Assembly: GCF_003991875.1 (NCBI RefSeq)
Contig: NZ_CP031423.1
Coordinates: forward strand, 310,001-374,000
Direction of reading: 5' to 3'
DNA from: Microbacterium lemovicicum
GTDB lineage: Bacteria; Actinomycetota; Actinomycetes; Actinomycetales; Microbacteriaceae
DNA: 64,000 bases
Below, one piece after another: positions 42,595 through 51,903 of this stretch (position 1 is the first letter of the stretch; each line of letters starts with the position of its first letter). Under the pieces are notes generated by a model. The model did no database searches and had not been told where the DNA came from. It was given only the letters and a program-made list of their open reading frames with translations. The translations under genes and the position numbers were made by a program.

Positions 42595-42872
42595 GCGACC
42601 TGGCCGCGGCCCTCGAGATCGTGGGCGCGAGGTGGGCGCTTCTGATCGTGGACCAGCTGTTGGAGGGGCCTCAACGTTACGGTGATCTACAGCGTGAGCT
42701 GGGGATGGGCACGAACATGCTCGCCACGCGCCTTCGCGAGCTCGAAGCCGCCGGCGTTCTCCGCCGTCTCCCACTGCGGCACAATACTCGCGCCTACGCA
42801 CTCACCGACCGAGGGCGTGCACTCAGCGCGGCGATCACCGCCCTGCGGCAATGGGGCGCCGAAAAGACCTAA
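42591..42872 (+). CDS. HxlR family regulator
   Basis: 93 residues of winged helix: LAAALEIVGARWALLIVDQLLEGPQRYGDLQRELG and LATRLRELEAAGVLRRLPL. It lacks the N-terminal cysteine segment present in redox-sensing members such as YodB. Starts at a GTG overlapping the VOC stop. Likely repressor of its own operon through the dyad at 42164-42182. Confidence 0.85.
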   Translation: MSDLAAALEIVGARWALLIVDQLLEGPQRYGDLQRELGMGTNMLATRLRELEAAGVLRRLPLRHNTRAYALTDRGRALSAAITALRQWGAEKT

Positions 42873-43664
42873 CACCGCAACTACCGCGAAAGCACTCGCT
42901 ACAAGGGATCCCGATCTGGGACACCGGAATGCCACCCTCGACGCTCGCCCGGAGAGCGGCGGGGGCCTCAGCCCCGGCAACAACTTCCTCGCCGCGATGC
43001 TCGGCTCCAGCAAGAACCGTGCACACCACTTCCTCACCGACGTCCTTCAAGAAGTGTATTTCTTCGATCCTCCAGGCGATCTCGGCGACCAGGTGACCGC
43101 TGCCGCGCTCAGCTGGTCGGGCGGGCTTGCACAGGTCGACGCGTCGCCCTGTACGCCCAGTCGGCGCAGAATGCGCACGCCAACTACTCGGGCACCCGGC
43201 ACCACCAGCTCCTTTCGCGAATTCACCCGACGGCACCGTACGGCGTCGGTCGTCCCCATCGCCACGTGGAAAGCAACAGTCGAATCCGTCACCAGTACGA
43301 ATCATCCGCAGTGGGGCTTCCAAGAGACGTACCAGGTGATCTCGGCGATGATGCTGACCCACGCTGTCGGCACGAGCGGTTTCTAACTGCTTCTGCTTCA
43401 GGGAGCTCAGGGTTTACTCGGTCGCGTTAGCTGACGGAACGTCCGGACGGGGCGGTCAAGTCGTGCGTGGCGGAGGCGATGAGATCAGTCAACCCGGACC
43501 GCGGTAACCCTTGGTCGCATGACATGACGATCACGATTGAGGATCGGCAAAGAAGTCGGACGGGGCAGGGGCCACGGAGTGCGACATACACGTCGAGGCT
43601 GGTTGATCCTGCGCGCCACCGGGTAGCAGGGCATCGACTTCAAAGCGCTGACACACCGGGTGAC
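42873..43664. other. Gene-free or degraded stretch
   Basis: About 790 bp between the HxlR gene and the SRPBCC gene. There are open frames on both strands but none gives a recognizable protein, and the most protein-like stretches (NNFLAAMLGSSKNRAHHFLTD, ALYAQSAQNAHANYSGTRHHQ) lie in different frames. This suggests an eroded gene of unknown type. Confidence 0.4.
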
Positions 43665-44090
43665 TCAGTCCTCCAGTAGATCCTTGAGTCCGCCGAGCAT
43701 CTTGGTCCAGTTGCCTTCGGCGTGCTCGGCTGCTCCGACCGTGTCGTTGTTGTCCTGCTCGAGCGTCACCTCCGTTCCGTTTCCGGATGGCGTCAGCGTG
43801 TAAGTGAGAGTGTGATAGTTCTCGGGGACGTCCGGCAATCCAGAGAGCGGGCTGAAGTGCGTGTGCTGCAGGATGCGCGGAGGGTCTACCCGAAGGAGTT
43901 CCCCGTGGTCCTCATAGGTCTTCCCGTCATACTCGCCACGCCAGGTGATCGGACTACCGGGTCGCCAGTTTGTGGTCAATTCCGCGCCGAAGTAGAACTG
44001 CTTGACCTTGTCCGGATCGGTGAGCGCATCCCAGACTTGCTCAGGGCGGGCATCGATGACCACCGACACGGTAGCGATGTGGTTTCCCAT
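43665..44090 (-). CDS. SRPBCC / AHSA1-like protein
   Basis: 141 residues with the START-like fold: TVSVVIDARPEQVWDALTDPDKVKQFYFGAELTTNW, then HTLTYTLTPSGNGTEVTLEQDN and a long C-terminal helix (NWTKMLGGLKDLLED). Such proteins bind hydrophobic ligands; they often pair with ArsR regulators, but none is next to it here. Confidence 0.82.
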   Translation of the reverse strand: MGNHIATVSVVIDARPEQVWDALTDPDKVKQFYFGAELTTNWRPGSPITWRGEYDGKTYEDHGELLRVDPPRILQHTHFSPLSGLPDVPENYHTLTYTLTPSGNGTEVTLEQDNNDTVGAAEHAEGNWTKMLGGLKDLLED

Positions 44091-44405
44091 AAATCTGGTC
44101 TACTCCCGGGCCGACATGGCCGCAACACGTGACGTCACCCGGCCGCACGTCCCGGTAGTCGCGGACGCAGCAAACGCGACAGGTGGTCTGTTTCTATTCC
44201 GCAAGCGAGCGCACTCGTCATCTGAATCCCGGACCAGGCTGCCCGAAAAACCCGTGATGATCACCCGTTGACTGGTCGCTTTACGAGACCATTGTCGACA
44301 ACCTGTAGTCGCTCCCCATTCAGGGATCTTGTAGCGGATGCGTCCTCGCTCCGCGCCACCTGATGTCGTCCCGCGCTGCGTCGCAGCGGAGAGTACGGTG
44401 TCGAC
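44091..44405. other. Gene-free stretch
   Basis: About 315 bp between divergent SRPBCC and hydrolase genes. I see no gene, repeat or clear promoter in it. Confidence 0.4.
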
Positions 44406-45134
44406 GTGACGAACGCGGCGGTGTGGTTCTCGGTCTCTGGCGACGGGGAGCCGCTGGTGGCTCTGCACCCAGGCGGCACCGATTCGCGGGCGATGGAGCC
44501 GCTGCTCGCCGAACTCGCCGACTACCGCCGGATACTGATTGACCGCCCCGGGCACGGCCGTTCCGCCGACTCGGCCGGGCCGTGGTGCTTCGAGGACATG
44601 GCCGACGTCATCGCCGGTGTCCTCGAAGAGCTGGGTGTCGACTCCGCCCACGTGGTCGGATGGAGTGACGGCGCAATCGTCGGCCTGCAGCTGGCGTTGC
44701 GACGGCCGGAACTGGTGCGCAGCCTCGTCTTCGGTGCGGGCGTGTTCCACCACGAGGGATGGCGGGACGGGGTATTGGGCGGTGAGCCGCCGGACTTCAT
44801 GAGCGACGCCTACGCCGAGGTCTCCCCCGACGGCCGCGACCACTGGCGTGTGGTTGTGGCGAAGTCGGCTGCCCTGCACGCCGTCGCCCCGACAGTGAGC
44901 ACCACGGACCTGGCGCACCTTGTCATGCCGGTACTGGTCGTGGCCGGTGATGACGACGAGGTGCGCATCGAGCACCTCATCGAAATGTTCGAGGCCCTAC
45001 CCGACGGCGAACTCGCGATCCTCCCGCGCGCGACCCACGGAGCTCTCATCGAGAAGCCGGACCTGCTCGCGCGGCTGATCCGCGACCTGCACCATCCAGC
45101 CGGGAACGGGCTCGCACCGATCCGTCGAGAGTGA
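44406..45134 (+). CDS. Alpha/beta hydrolase
   Basis: 242 residues. PLVALHPGGTDSRAMEPLLAEL (oxyanion region), RRILIDRPGHGRSAD, nucleophile elbow VVGWSDGAIVGLQLAL (GWSDG, Ser at about 100), acid in VVAGDDDEVR and histidine in RATHGALIEKPDL. All three catalytic residues are present. Starts at a GTG at 44406. Substrate unknown. Confidence 0.85.
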   Translation: MTNAAVWFSVSGDGEPLVALHPGGTDSRAMEPLLAELADYRRILIDRPGHGRSADSAGPWCFEDMADVIAGVLEELGVDSAHVVGWSDGAIVGLQLALRRPELVRSLVFGAGVFHHEGWRDGVLGGEPPDFMSDAYAEVSPDGRDHWRVVVAKSAALHAVAPTVSTTDLAHLVMPVLVVAGDDDEVRIEHLIEMFEALPDGELAILPRATHGALIEKPDLLARLIRDLHHPAGNGLAPIRRE

Positions 45135-45193
45135 CCGGTGCCCTGTCGTCAGGGAGCGCCCCAACTGGATCGCGCAACGACGCCAGGCGACTG

Positions 45194-45595
45194 CTAGCTC
45201 GCCTCCGTCGTCACCGGAAGGTCAACGGGTGTGTCCACATGGCTCGCGATGTTGACAACCGCGCCGGTGGGATCGCGGACGAAGAAGCGGCGGATACCCC
45301 AGGGCTCATCTCGGATATCCCGCACCATCTCGAGCCCGGACGCCAGCGCTTCCCGGTACGCCTCGTCGACGTCCTCCACCTCCAGCGAGACATCAACTCC
45401 GCGGACATCGGGGTCCACAGCCGTCGGGCTGTCCCACGCGACGATCAGCTGGGTGGTCGGAGTGCTCACCGACGCGAACATCAGCAGACCGTCTTGCTCC
45501 ATAGCGACCCGGAACCCGAGGAACGACTCATAGAACACTCGCGCCGCCGCCGGGTCATGAGTATCGATCACCGGCATCGCACGACGAATCTTCAT
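45194..45595 (-). CDS. VOC family protein
   Basis: 133 residues. IRRAMPVIDTHDPAAARVFYESFLGFRVAMEQDGL and FVRDPTGAVVNIASHVD are typical of the single-domain glyoxalase/bleomycin-resistance fold, likely active as a dimer. The ATG at 45595 is the first start compatible with the fold. A TATAAA box and a 12-bp palindrome stand upstream. Confidence 0.82.
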   Translation of the reverse strand: MKIRRAMPVIDTHDPAAARVFYESFLGFRVAMEQDGLLMFASVSTPTTQLIVAWDSPTAVDPDVRGVDVSLEVEDVDEAYREALASGLEMVRDIRDEPWGIRRFFVRDPTGAVVNIASHVDTPVDLPVTTEAS

Positions 45596-45630
45596 GGGTG
45601 CAGTCCTACCAAGCCACCGACCAATGCGAC

Positions 45631-45647
45631 AGAGGATCCTCTTTATA
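45631..45647 (-). promoter_or_regulatory. Promoter and palindrome upstream of the VOC gene
   Basis: On the minus strand TATAAA (45647-45642) is followed by AGAGGATCCTCT (45642-45631), a perfect 12-bp palindrome. A -10 box with an operator at the start site is plausible; no regulator is linked. Confidence 0.35.
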
Positions 45648-45879
45648 GTTGTCGCGGTGGCTAGGTGCCCGCACCTTGCCATGTAGGCGAGTCGAAACCG
45701 CTCCTGGTATCCGGTGTAGACGAGAACGTGCCGCCCCGAACCTCAACCGGTGTTGCAACAGGGAGCCCGGCTGGGCCGTGGAACCCCTCATTTAGTGGCG
45801 TTCCCCACGGGTAACCGAACCCGTCTCGGCCAGCGCTGGCGAGGGTAACGAGGGCTCGCGGCCTGGCGGCCTGTGAGCG

Positions 45880-46653
45880 TCACGCGATCGCAGGCGTGCT
45901 TTCCGGCTCTGCCCGCTGACGGCTGAGGAGTGCGACGCAGATCACTATCGCGGCGGTCAGCGCGAGGCTCACCGCACCCGTACCCGCGCCGATGCCGCCG
46001 CGCTCCGGGCTGACCCCGACCCAGTCGGCGAAGGAAGCGCCGAGCGGGCGGGTGAGGACGTAGCCGGTCCAAAAAGTGGCGACGGCGTTGACGTGGACAT
46101 ACCTGTACACGATGGCGGGGATGCAGATAGCTGCGAGGAACAGGATGCCTGAGCCGAGGTAGCCGAGGCGCAGGACGTGCGCTGCCCAGTCGCCTGCTGC
46201 GGTGCCGAGAGCGAAGGTCGTCAGCACGGTGGCCCAGTAGAACATCTCACGACGGGGCGTGTTGATCGAGTGGATCGACAGGGTCCGCTCTGTGCGGTAC
46301 CAGACGAGGAACAGTCCGACGAGAGCGATCGCGAAGCCCACGGTCGACGTCTCGTAAGGGACGGCGAATTGCACGTGCACGACGTCCGCGGCCATCGTTC
46401 CGAACACGCTGACCAGAACGACGGTGAGCCAGTACACCCATGGGACGTAGCGGCTGGTGCGAAATTGCAGCACGAGCGCTCCCGCGAGCAGGACGAACGC
46501 GATCGCGACACCGACCACGGGTTCTATGGTGGTCACGACGAAGTCGGAGGTCGTCTCGCCCATCCCGGTGGTGAGTATCTTCGTTATCCAGAACAACGCC
46601 GTGATCTGCGGGACCTTGCTGCGCGTCGCAGAGCGATGTTCCTGGTCACTCAT
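45880..46653 (-). CDS. COG4705-type membrane protein
   Basis: 257 residues with about eight membrane segments. The motifs KVPQITALFWITKILTTGMGET, TERTLSIHSINTPRREMFYWATVLTTFALGTAAGDW and TRPLGASFADWVG are repeated in the protein at 50484-51728, and are typical of the uncharacterized COG4705 membrane family. Overlaps the DedA gene by 8 bp. Function unknown; context suggests envelope stress. Confidence 0.8.
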   Translation of the reverse strand: MSDQEHRSATRSKVPQITALFWITKILTTGMGETTSDFVVTTIEPVVGVAIAFVLLAGALVLQFRTSRYVPWVYWLTVVLVSVFGTMAADVVHVQFAVPYETSTVGFAIALVGLFLVWYRTERTLSIHSINTPRREMFYWATVLTTFALGTAAGDWAAHVLRLGYLGSGILFLAAICIPAIVYRYVHVNAVATFWTGYVLTRPLGASFADWVGVSPERGGIGAGTGAVSLALTAAIVICVALLSRQRAEPESTPAIA

Positions 46654-47302
46654 GGTCCGCCTCAGTGGCAGCTTCCCGGCCGCGGTCGTTCTTGTCAGCT
46701 CGGCGTTCTCGGATCACGGTGATCGCGATCGGGATGAGCGAGACAACAACGATCCCCACGGCGATGATGTCGACATTGTCGGCGATCGCCGGGATCCTTC
46801 CGAGATAGAACCCTGCGGCGCTGAGCAGCAGCGACCACGCTGCGCCGCCGACGGCGTTCCAGAGCAGAAATCGGCGGTAGGGCATGCTCGACATGCCCAC
46901 AACCGGGGGGACGAAGGTGCGGATCACCGGCACGAATCGCGCGAGCACCAGAGATTGCGCCCCATACATCGCGAAGAACGCGTCGGCTCGTTCGAGGTAG
47001 CGGGCCTTGAAGACACGCGCGCCCGGAGTGAACAGTCGTTTCCCGAAGCGGCGGCCGATAGCGTATCCGACCGAATCGCCGACGATCGCGGCGACGGCGA
47101 CACCTGTGATGAGCAGCGGAAGAGGGAGACCCAGCGCGCCGGACAAGAGTGCGGCGGTGAAGATCAGCGAGTCGCCCGGCAGGAAAGGGAAGAGCAATCC
47201 TGTCTCGATGAAGATGATGCCCATGACCACGGGGAGAACCCACGGGCCGGATCCCTGGAGGAGGCCGGTGGGGTCAAGCAGACCCCCGGAATGCAACAGC
47301 AC
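46646..47302 (-). CDS. DedA family membrane protein
   Basis: 218 residues with four to five membrane segments. The DedA pattern is clear: FIETGLLFPFLPGDSLIF, GYAIGRRFGKRLF, ARFVPVIRTFVPPVVGMSSMPYRRFLLWNAVGGAAWS. DedA proteins are implicated in phospholipid flipping, membrane potential and drug/pH tolerance. Starts at a GTG with AAAGGA upstream; transcribed with the COG4705-type gene. Confidence 0.88.
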   Translation of the reverse strand: MLLHSGGLLDPTGLLQGSGPWVLPVVMGIIFIETGLLFPFLPGDSLIFTAALLSGALGLPLPLLITGVAVAAIVGDSVGYAIGRRFGKRLFTPGARVFKARYLERADAFFAMYGAQSLVLARFVPVIRTFVPPVVGMSSMPYRRFLLWNAVGGAAWSLLLSAAGFYLGRIPAIADNVDIIAVGIVVVSLIPIAITVIRERRADKNDRGREAATEADHE

Positions 47303-47494
47303 GAATGTCCTTTCAGGAGGAGCAGCCAGTTGGGTGTCCGAACGGCCACGAAGCGCTGCGGTGACGCATCCCTGCGGGACGTGCCGATGGGATCGGACAG
47401 GGAGCGACTTTGCGCTGCGATGCGGATGTCGGAAGGTTGACGGTGCAGCTGACGGCCGTGCGGGTGCCGCAGCGCGTCAGCTGGATCCGACGAG

Positions 47495-47812
47495 TCAGGG
47501 GGTGACGTCGTCGGCGGTCTCGCCGTCGCTGGTGCCGTCTTCGATTGATTGGTCGTCGGCGGTCTCCGCGTCGGTGTCGGCTACCTGCTGGTCATCGGCA
47601 GTTTCCTGGTCGGTGTCCGCAGCTCCCGTATTGTCCGGATGCTCCGAGTCCGAGTCCACGGTGGAGACGCTGAGGGAGGTGGTGGGCGGGGTCGGCGGGG
47701 TCGGCGGGGCAGCCTGAGCCGGCAGTGCCAGAGCAGCGACTCCGACGGCGGTCAGCAGCACGGCCGTGGCGCCCACGCCGGAGGCGACCATGAACGTCCT
47801 TGTCGAACGCAT
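47495..47812 (-). CDS. Small secreted acidic protein
   Basis: 105 residues. Signal peptide at 1-34 (RSTRTFMVASGVGATAVLL, then LALPAQA-A), a proline-rich spacer, then a repetitive acidic tail (DTDQETADDQQVADTDAETADDQ, with the ETADDQ unit repeated). No known family. It is divergent from the PAP2 gene and likely under the same two-component system; the acidic tail could bind divalent cations. Confidence 0.65.
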   Translation of the reverse strand: MRSTRTFMVASGVGATAVLLTAVGVAALALPAQAAPPTPPTPPTTSLSVSTVDSDSEHPDNTGAADTDQETADDQQVADTDAETADDQSIEDGTSDGETADDVTP

Positions 47813-47956
47813 CGGGTTTCCTTTCGTAAGCGGTTGTTACCCCGAAGGATCCCTGTCGCGTTGTAAGAAATCACCCAGAATCAGCGGCCGAGGCGTGAGG
47901 TAGGCGGACGCCTGTTTCTTTGCGGGTTCTTAGCGCGCTCTGTGGAGAGTGGACGG

Positions 47957-48697
47957 GTGCGCACCCTGAAGTCTCCCCTCGCCGGATGGTCCGCTGTGGC
48001 CGCGACCGAAACCGTCCTCATCATCGTGATGGGGCTCATGGTCTCTCGGTCGCCGGGATGGACCGCGTTCGAATCCCAAGTCGTCGTCGCCGTCAATGCC
48101 ACCCATGGGTGGCCCCTGGATGCGCTCGCGTCAGGGGTTAATGTGCTGTTCGGCCCCGTGGCTGCGGGCGTCATCGCCGTGATGGTCGTGATCGGAGCGG
48201 CTCTCCTGGCCCGATCGCGGAAGACCGGCATGCGGGTTGCGGTGATGATCGGGGTGCCGTGGGCGTTGGCGGACGTGATCAAGGCCATCGTGCACCGCGC
48301 CCGACCCGACGCGGGATTGCTGACACACCCGATCGTGGTCGACCCGACGACTTTCAGTTACCCCAGCGGTCACACGGCTTTCGCGGCGGCATTGATGACG
48401 ACGATGGCGTTGCTCGTCGCGGGTGCTGCGCGGACCTGGGTCACGGTGGGCGGGGCGATCATCGTCGTCATCACCGGCTGGTCGCGCATATACCTGGGCG
48501 TGCACTTCCCCACCGATATGCTCGCCTCGCTCCTGCTCGTGCCGATCGCCGTGGTCGCCTTCCACGAGATCACCGGCGAATTCTCCATGTTCACCGCGGT
48601 GAACAATCCCATCACGATGAGCCGGCGGGGCAGCCCTGGCGGGGAGCCTCTCGATGCCCGAGCCCGCAGCGACGACAATCGGGGAAGAGGTGCATGA
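47957..48697 (+). CDS. PAP2 superfamily phosphatase
   Basis: 246 residues, about six membrane segments. The three phosphatase motifs are intact: KAIVHRARPD, YPSGHTAF and SRIYLGVHFPTD. It would dephosphorylate a lipid phosphate (phosphatidate or undecaprenyl pyrophosphate). The GTG at 47957 has GGAGAG 7 bp upstream. Its stop overlaps the response regulator start region, so it is the first gene of the regulator-kinase operon. Confidence 0.88.
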   Translation: MRTLKSPLAGWSAVAATETVLIIVMGLMVSRSPGWTAFESQVVVAVNATHGWPLDALASGVNVLFGPVAAGVIAVMVVIGAALLARSRKTGMRVAVMIGVPWALADVIKAIVHRARPDAGLLTHPIVVDPTTFSYPSGHTAFAAALMTTMALLVAGAARTWVTVGGAIIVVITGWSRIYLGVHFPTDMLASLLLVPIAVVAFHEITGEFSMFTAVNNPITMSRRGSPGGEPLDARARSDDNRGRGA

Positions 48698-49362
48698 TGA
48701 CCGAGCTCAGACCACGGCTTCTGCTGGTGGAGGATGACCCGCAGCTGGGTCCGATCATGGCGCGGGTGCTGGACGAGGTCTACGAGGTCACACTGATCGA
48801 CGACGGCCGGGAGGGGCTGAACGCAGCCCAGAACGACCCCTTCGACGTGATGGTGGTGGATCGACGACTGCCATCCATGGACGGCATCTCGATCGTGGAA
48901 TCCCTCCGCGCGTCCGGAGAGGCCACGCCGATGCTCATCCTCACCGCTCTGGGCACCGTCCAGGACAAGGTCCGCGGGCTGGACGCCGGCGCGAACGACT
49001 ATCTTGTGAAACCGTTCGAGTTCGATGAGCTGTTTGCCCGGCTTCGCGCGATCCGCCGTGTGGGGACAGGGGAGGGGCCATTCGTCCGCATCGGCGGGTG
49101 GGAGTTCTACCCGGATTCACGAGCGGTCTATTCCCCCTACGACGGGCGCTTGATCCTGACTGAGCGGGAGAGCGACATGCTGAAACTGTTCGCCGTGAGC
49201 CCGCAGAGGACGTTCAGTCGCGCGGAAATCCTCCGCGCCGTGTTCTCCGCCGACGACACGCCGGGCACCGTCGACACATACGTCCATTACCTCCGCCGCA
49301 AGACCGATCCCAACATCGTCACGACAGTCCGAGGGCGCGGATACCGGCTGGGGATGCTGTGA
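48697..49362 (+). CDS. OmpR-family response regulator
   Basis: 221 residues. Receiver domain 1-115 with LLLVEDDPQ, phosphoacceptor Asp in VMVVDRRLPSMDG, and Lys in YLVKPFEFDEL; winged-helix DNA-binding domain 130-221 (LTERESDMLKLFA, TVDTYVHYLRRKTD, TVRGRGYRLG). ATG at 48697 or 48694 after GAAGAGG. Coupled to PAP2 upstream and to the kinase (GTGA overlap). Confidence 0.92.
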   Translation: MTELRPRLLLVEDDPQLGPIMARVLDEVYEVTLIDDGREGLNAAQNDPFDVMVVDRRLPSMDGISIVESLRASGEATPMLILTALGTVQDKVRGLDAGANDYLVKPFEFDELFARLRAIRRVGTGEGPFVRIGGWEFYPDSRAVYSPYDGRLILTERESDMLKLFAVSPQRTFSRAEILRAVFSADDTPGTVDTYVHYLRRKTDPNIVTTVRGRGYRLGML

Positions 49363-50360
49363 CGGTCCGGCGAACCCCCGCGGACCCGGACGCTCTGCTC
49401 GTCCGAAATGCCGCACGCAGGGTAGGTCTCACCATCACCCTCGGCGTATCGGTTCTGGTCGTGATCGTCCTTCTGGCCGCCCTGTCGGTCGTGTTCACCC
49501 AGATACCCCCGGGCGACCTGTTCAGCCCCGGAACAAACGAAACAGTCGTCGATATCGACGGCGTCGACATCCTCGTGTGGGGTGCGGTCATCGGGCTCGC
49601 GGCGGTGCTGCTCGCCGGGACGCTGAGCGTGTTCGTCACTCGGCGGGCCGTGGCCCCGCTGGTGGACGCACTGCGCCGACAGCGTCGGTTCGTCGCCGAC
49701 GCCTCGCACGAACTCCGCACCCCCCTGGCCATCGTGGACGCGCGGATCCAGGTCCTGGACCGTGAACTGCCCTCCGACCACCCTCAACACGACCTCGTCG
49801 CTGACCTTCGCAACGACTCACGAGCCCTGAACGCCGTCGTCTCGGACCTGCTGGATTCCATCGATATCTCGCCCGACGGGCCCGTCCGTCCCCTCCCGGT
49901 AGCCCCTGCCATCTCGTCCGCGGTCGCCGCGATGCGGGCCTTGGCGCGTGATCGTGATGTGACCATCGCGCCACTGGCGGTAGCGGAGGATCTTGCCGTG
50001 GCCGTTCCAGAGAGCAGCCTGCACCGCTGCCTCCTCTCACTCCTGGACAACGCCGTGAAACACTCACCGGCCGGTCGCACCGTCGGAGTGACGGCGTTCG
50101 CCGAGCGCGGCGCCGTGATGATCAGCGTCGCCGATCAGGGCAACGGAATCCAAGGGATCAGCGCGGACCGCATCTTCGATCGGTTCGCGCGGTCGGCCAA
50201 CGCCATCGACGGCGGCGGGAGCGCTCGCACCGGGTTCGGCATCGGACTCTCCCTCGTTCAGGACACCGTTCACCGTTACGGCGGGACGGCGTTCGTGACC
50301 ACGACCTCCATAGAGGGGACGACCATCACGCTGCGCTTTCCCCGCGCCACCCTCATCTGA
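49359..50360 (+). CDS. Sensor histidine kinase
   Basis: 333 residues. Two membrane segments (VSVLVVIVLLAALSVVF and VWGAVIGLAAVLLAGTLSVF) flank a short extracytoplasmic loop of about 35 residues. The H box is FVADASHELRTPLA; the ATPase domain has LLDNAVKHSPAG (N box), VADQGNGIQGI (G1) and TGFGIGLSLVQDTV (G2). The tiny sensor loop points to membrane-based or partner-mediated sensing, perhaps through the COG4705-type protein next to it. Confidence 0.92.
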   Translation: MTVRRTPADPDALLVRNAARRVGLTITLGVSVLVVIVLLAALSVVFTQIPPGDLFSPGTNETVVDIDGVDILVWGAVIGLAAVLLAGTLSVFVTRRAVAPLVDALRRQRRFVADASHELRTPLAIVDARIQVLDRELPSDHPQHDLVADLRNDSRALNAVVSDLLDSIDISPDGPVRPLPVAPAISSAVAAMRALARDRDVTIAPLAVAEDLAVAVPESSLHRCLLSLLDNAVKHSPAGRTVGVTAFAERGAVMISVADQGNGIQGISADRIFDRFARSANAIDGGGSARTGFGIGLSLVQDTVHRYGGTAFVTTTSIEGTTITLRFPRATLI

Positions 50361-50483
50361 CAGTCACGACTCCACGCCAGCGCACGTGACGCGCATTACA
50401 ACCGACGACCGACCTCCGACGGGGCGGACCGTCGGGCCCCATTCTCAGAAGCAACTTAGGGGTCGATTCGTACCGTTCGATAC

Positions 50484-51728
50484 ATGACACAAGCTATGCG
50501 CACGGCGCCAACGACACGCCGGCAGATGTTGAGCAAGGTCCCCGAGATCACCGTGTGGTTCTGGATCATCAAGATCCTCTGCACCACCGTCGGGGAGAGC
50601 TTCGCCGATTGGATCAACATGACCCTCGGCGTCGGTCTCGACCTCACCGCGCTCCTCTTCACCGGCATTCTCATCGCGGTGCTGGGCTGGCAAGTGGCGC
50701 TCCGGCGGTACGTCCCCTTCGTGTACTGGCTGACCGTCGTCGTTGTCAGTGTGACCGGCACCCTGTACACCGACATCCTCACCGATGACCTGGGCATCCC
50801 CCTTGCGCTGAGCACCGCCGTGTTCGCGGTGATACTCGCAACCGTGTTCGCGATCTGGTGGCGGAGTCAGCGCACCCTTTCCATCCACAGCATCACCACC
50901 ACACCGAGAGAACTGTTCTACTGGCTGGCCATCCTCGTCACCTTCGCCCTCGGCACAGCGACAGGAGACTGGATCCTCGAGCTGACGGGGTGGAGCCCCG
51001 GCGTCTCGGTCCTGCTCCCCGCCGCACTCATCATCGCCGTCACCGTCGGATGGAAACTCGGCGCCAACCCCGTCCTCGCCTTCTGGCTCGCATACATCCT
51101 CACTCGCCCCCTCGGCGCGAACCTCGGCGACTGGCTCGGCTTCCCCCCGGAACAGGGCGGGGTCGGACTTGGAGTTGCCTTGACCAGCATCATCTTCCTG
51201 GCTGCCATCCTCGCCGTCGTGATCTACCTCACAGCCACACGAGCCGACACCATCGAAAAGACTCCGTCGTATGCCACCGCACCCTCGACGCCGCGGCGCC
51301 AGCGGGCGACGCTTTCCTTCTACGGAGTGGTCGCTGTCGCATCCATCGGGCTGCTCGCATGGGCATCCGCTCAACCCCACTCCACGGCAGCCGCCAGCGA
51401 AGAAGGACCCGCGACGTCCGTGACCCTGGCCGCTGGACAGTCCGCCATCGCGCTCTTCCCCCGCGACAAGGTCTCGCGGTATCAGACCATCGCGACCGAT
51501 ACTCTCGCACTCCTCGCCGCCGACGACCAGGCAAACGCGACCGCCCACATCACCGACCTCGAAACAGCGTGGGATGAGGACCAAACCGCACTACAGCCCC
51601 TCGATAACACTGGATGGACGTACCTAGACGGGAAGATCGACACCGTTCTCACTGAACTTCGTGCACCGACCCCCGACATCACGGCGGAGAAGAACGCGCT
51701 GAACGACTTCCTCGCCGCGCTGCACTGA
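50484..51728 (+). CDS. COG4705-type membrane protein with extracytoplasmic C-terminal domain
   Basis: 414 residues. Residues 1 to about 255 repeat the COG4705-type core (KVPEITVWFWIIKILCTTVGE, SQRTLSIHSITTTPRELFYWLAILVTFALGTATGDW, TRPLGANLGDWLG). A ninth segment near 280 is followed by a soluble domain to 414 (ALFPRDKVSRYQTIATDTL, DLETAWDEDQTAL) that the minus-strand paralogue lacks. It follows the kinase by 123 bp and is probably part of the same regulon; the added domain may carry the signal. Confidence 0.8.
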   Translation: MTQAMRTAPTTRRQMLSKVPEITVWFWIIKILCTTVGESFADWINMTLGVGLDLTALLFTGILIAVLGWQVALRRYVPFVYWLTVVVVSVTGTLYTDILTDDLGIPLALSTAVFAVILATVFAIWWRSQRTLSIHSITTTPRELFYWLAILVTFALGTATGDWILELTGWSPGVSVLLPAALIIAVTVGWKLGANPVLAFWLAYILTRPLGANLGDWLGFPPEQGGVGLGVALTSIIFLAAILAVVIYLTATRADTIEKTPSYATAPSTPRRQRATLSFYGVVAVASIGLLAWASAQPHSTAAASEEGPATSVTLAAGQSAIALFPRDKVSRYQTIATDTLALLAADDQANATAHITDLETAWDEDQTALQPLDNTGWTYLDGKIDTVLTELRAPTPDITAEKNALNDFLAALH

Positions 51729-51807
51729 GGCCGTGGCGAGGACCACGGAAACGGCACTGTTACTGTTCTGGTGTCCGTGCGACAGTGTGATCAAGGAGGT
51801 GGTACCC

Positions 51808-51858
51808 GTGAACGATTCGACGTGGGTGCTCCTCACAGGAGTCACGGTCGGGCTATAG
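51808..51858 (+). other. Short leader-like reading frame
   Basis: A 16-residue frame (VNDSTWVLLTGVTVGL then TAG) preceded by AAGGAGGT at 51793-51800, one of the best ribosome binding sites in the window. It lies 46 bp before the alpha/beta hydrolase start. It could be a translated leader or a truncated gene; no attenuator hairpin is evident. Confidence 0.35.
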
Positions 51859-51903
51859 GTCGCCCGGGAGCGCCCCTCCATGCGCATCCCGAAAGGCACG
51901 ACC

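Noticed and set aside
42682-43386. 234-codon plus-strand frame after the HxlR gene
   Set aside because: It begins inside the HxlR gene in another frame and its later part has no family resemblance; treated as a degraded or non-coding stretch.
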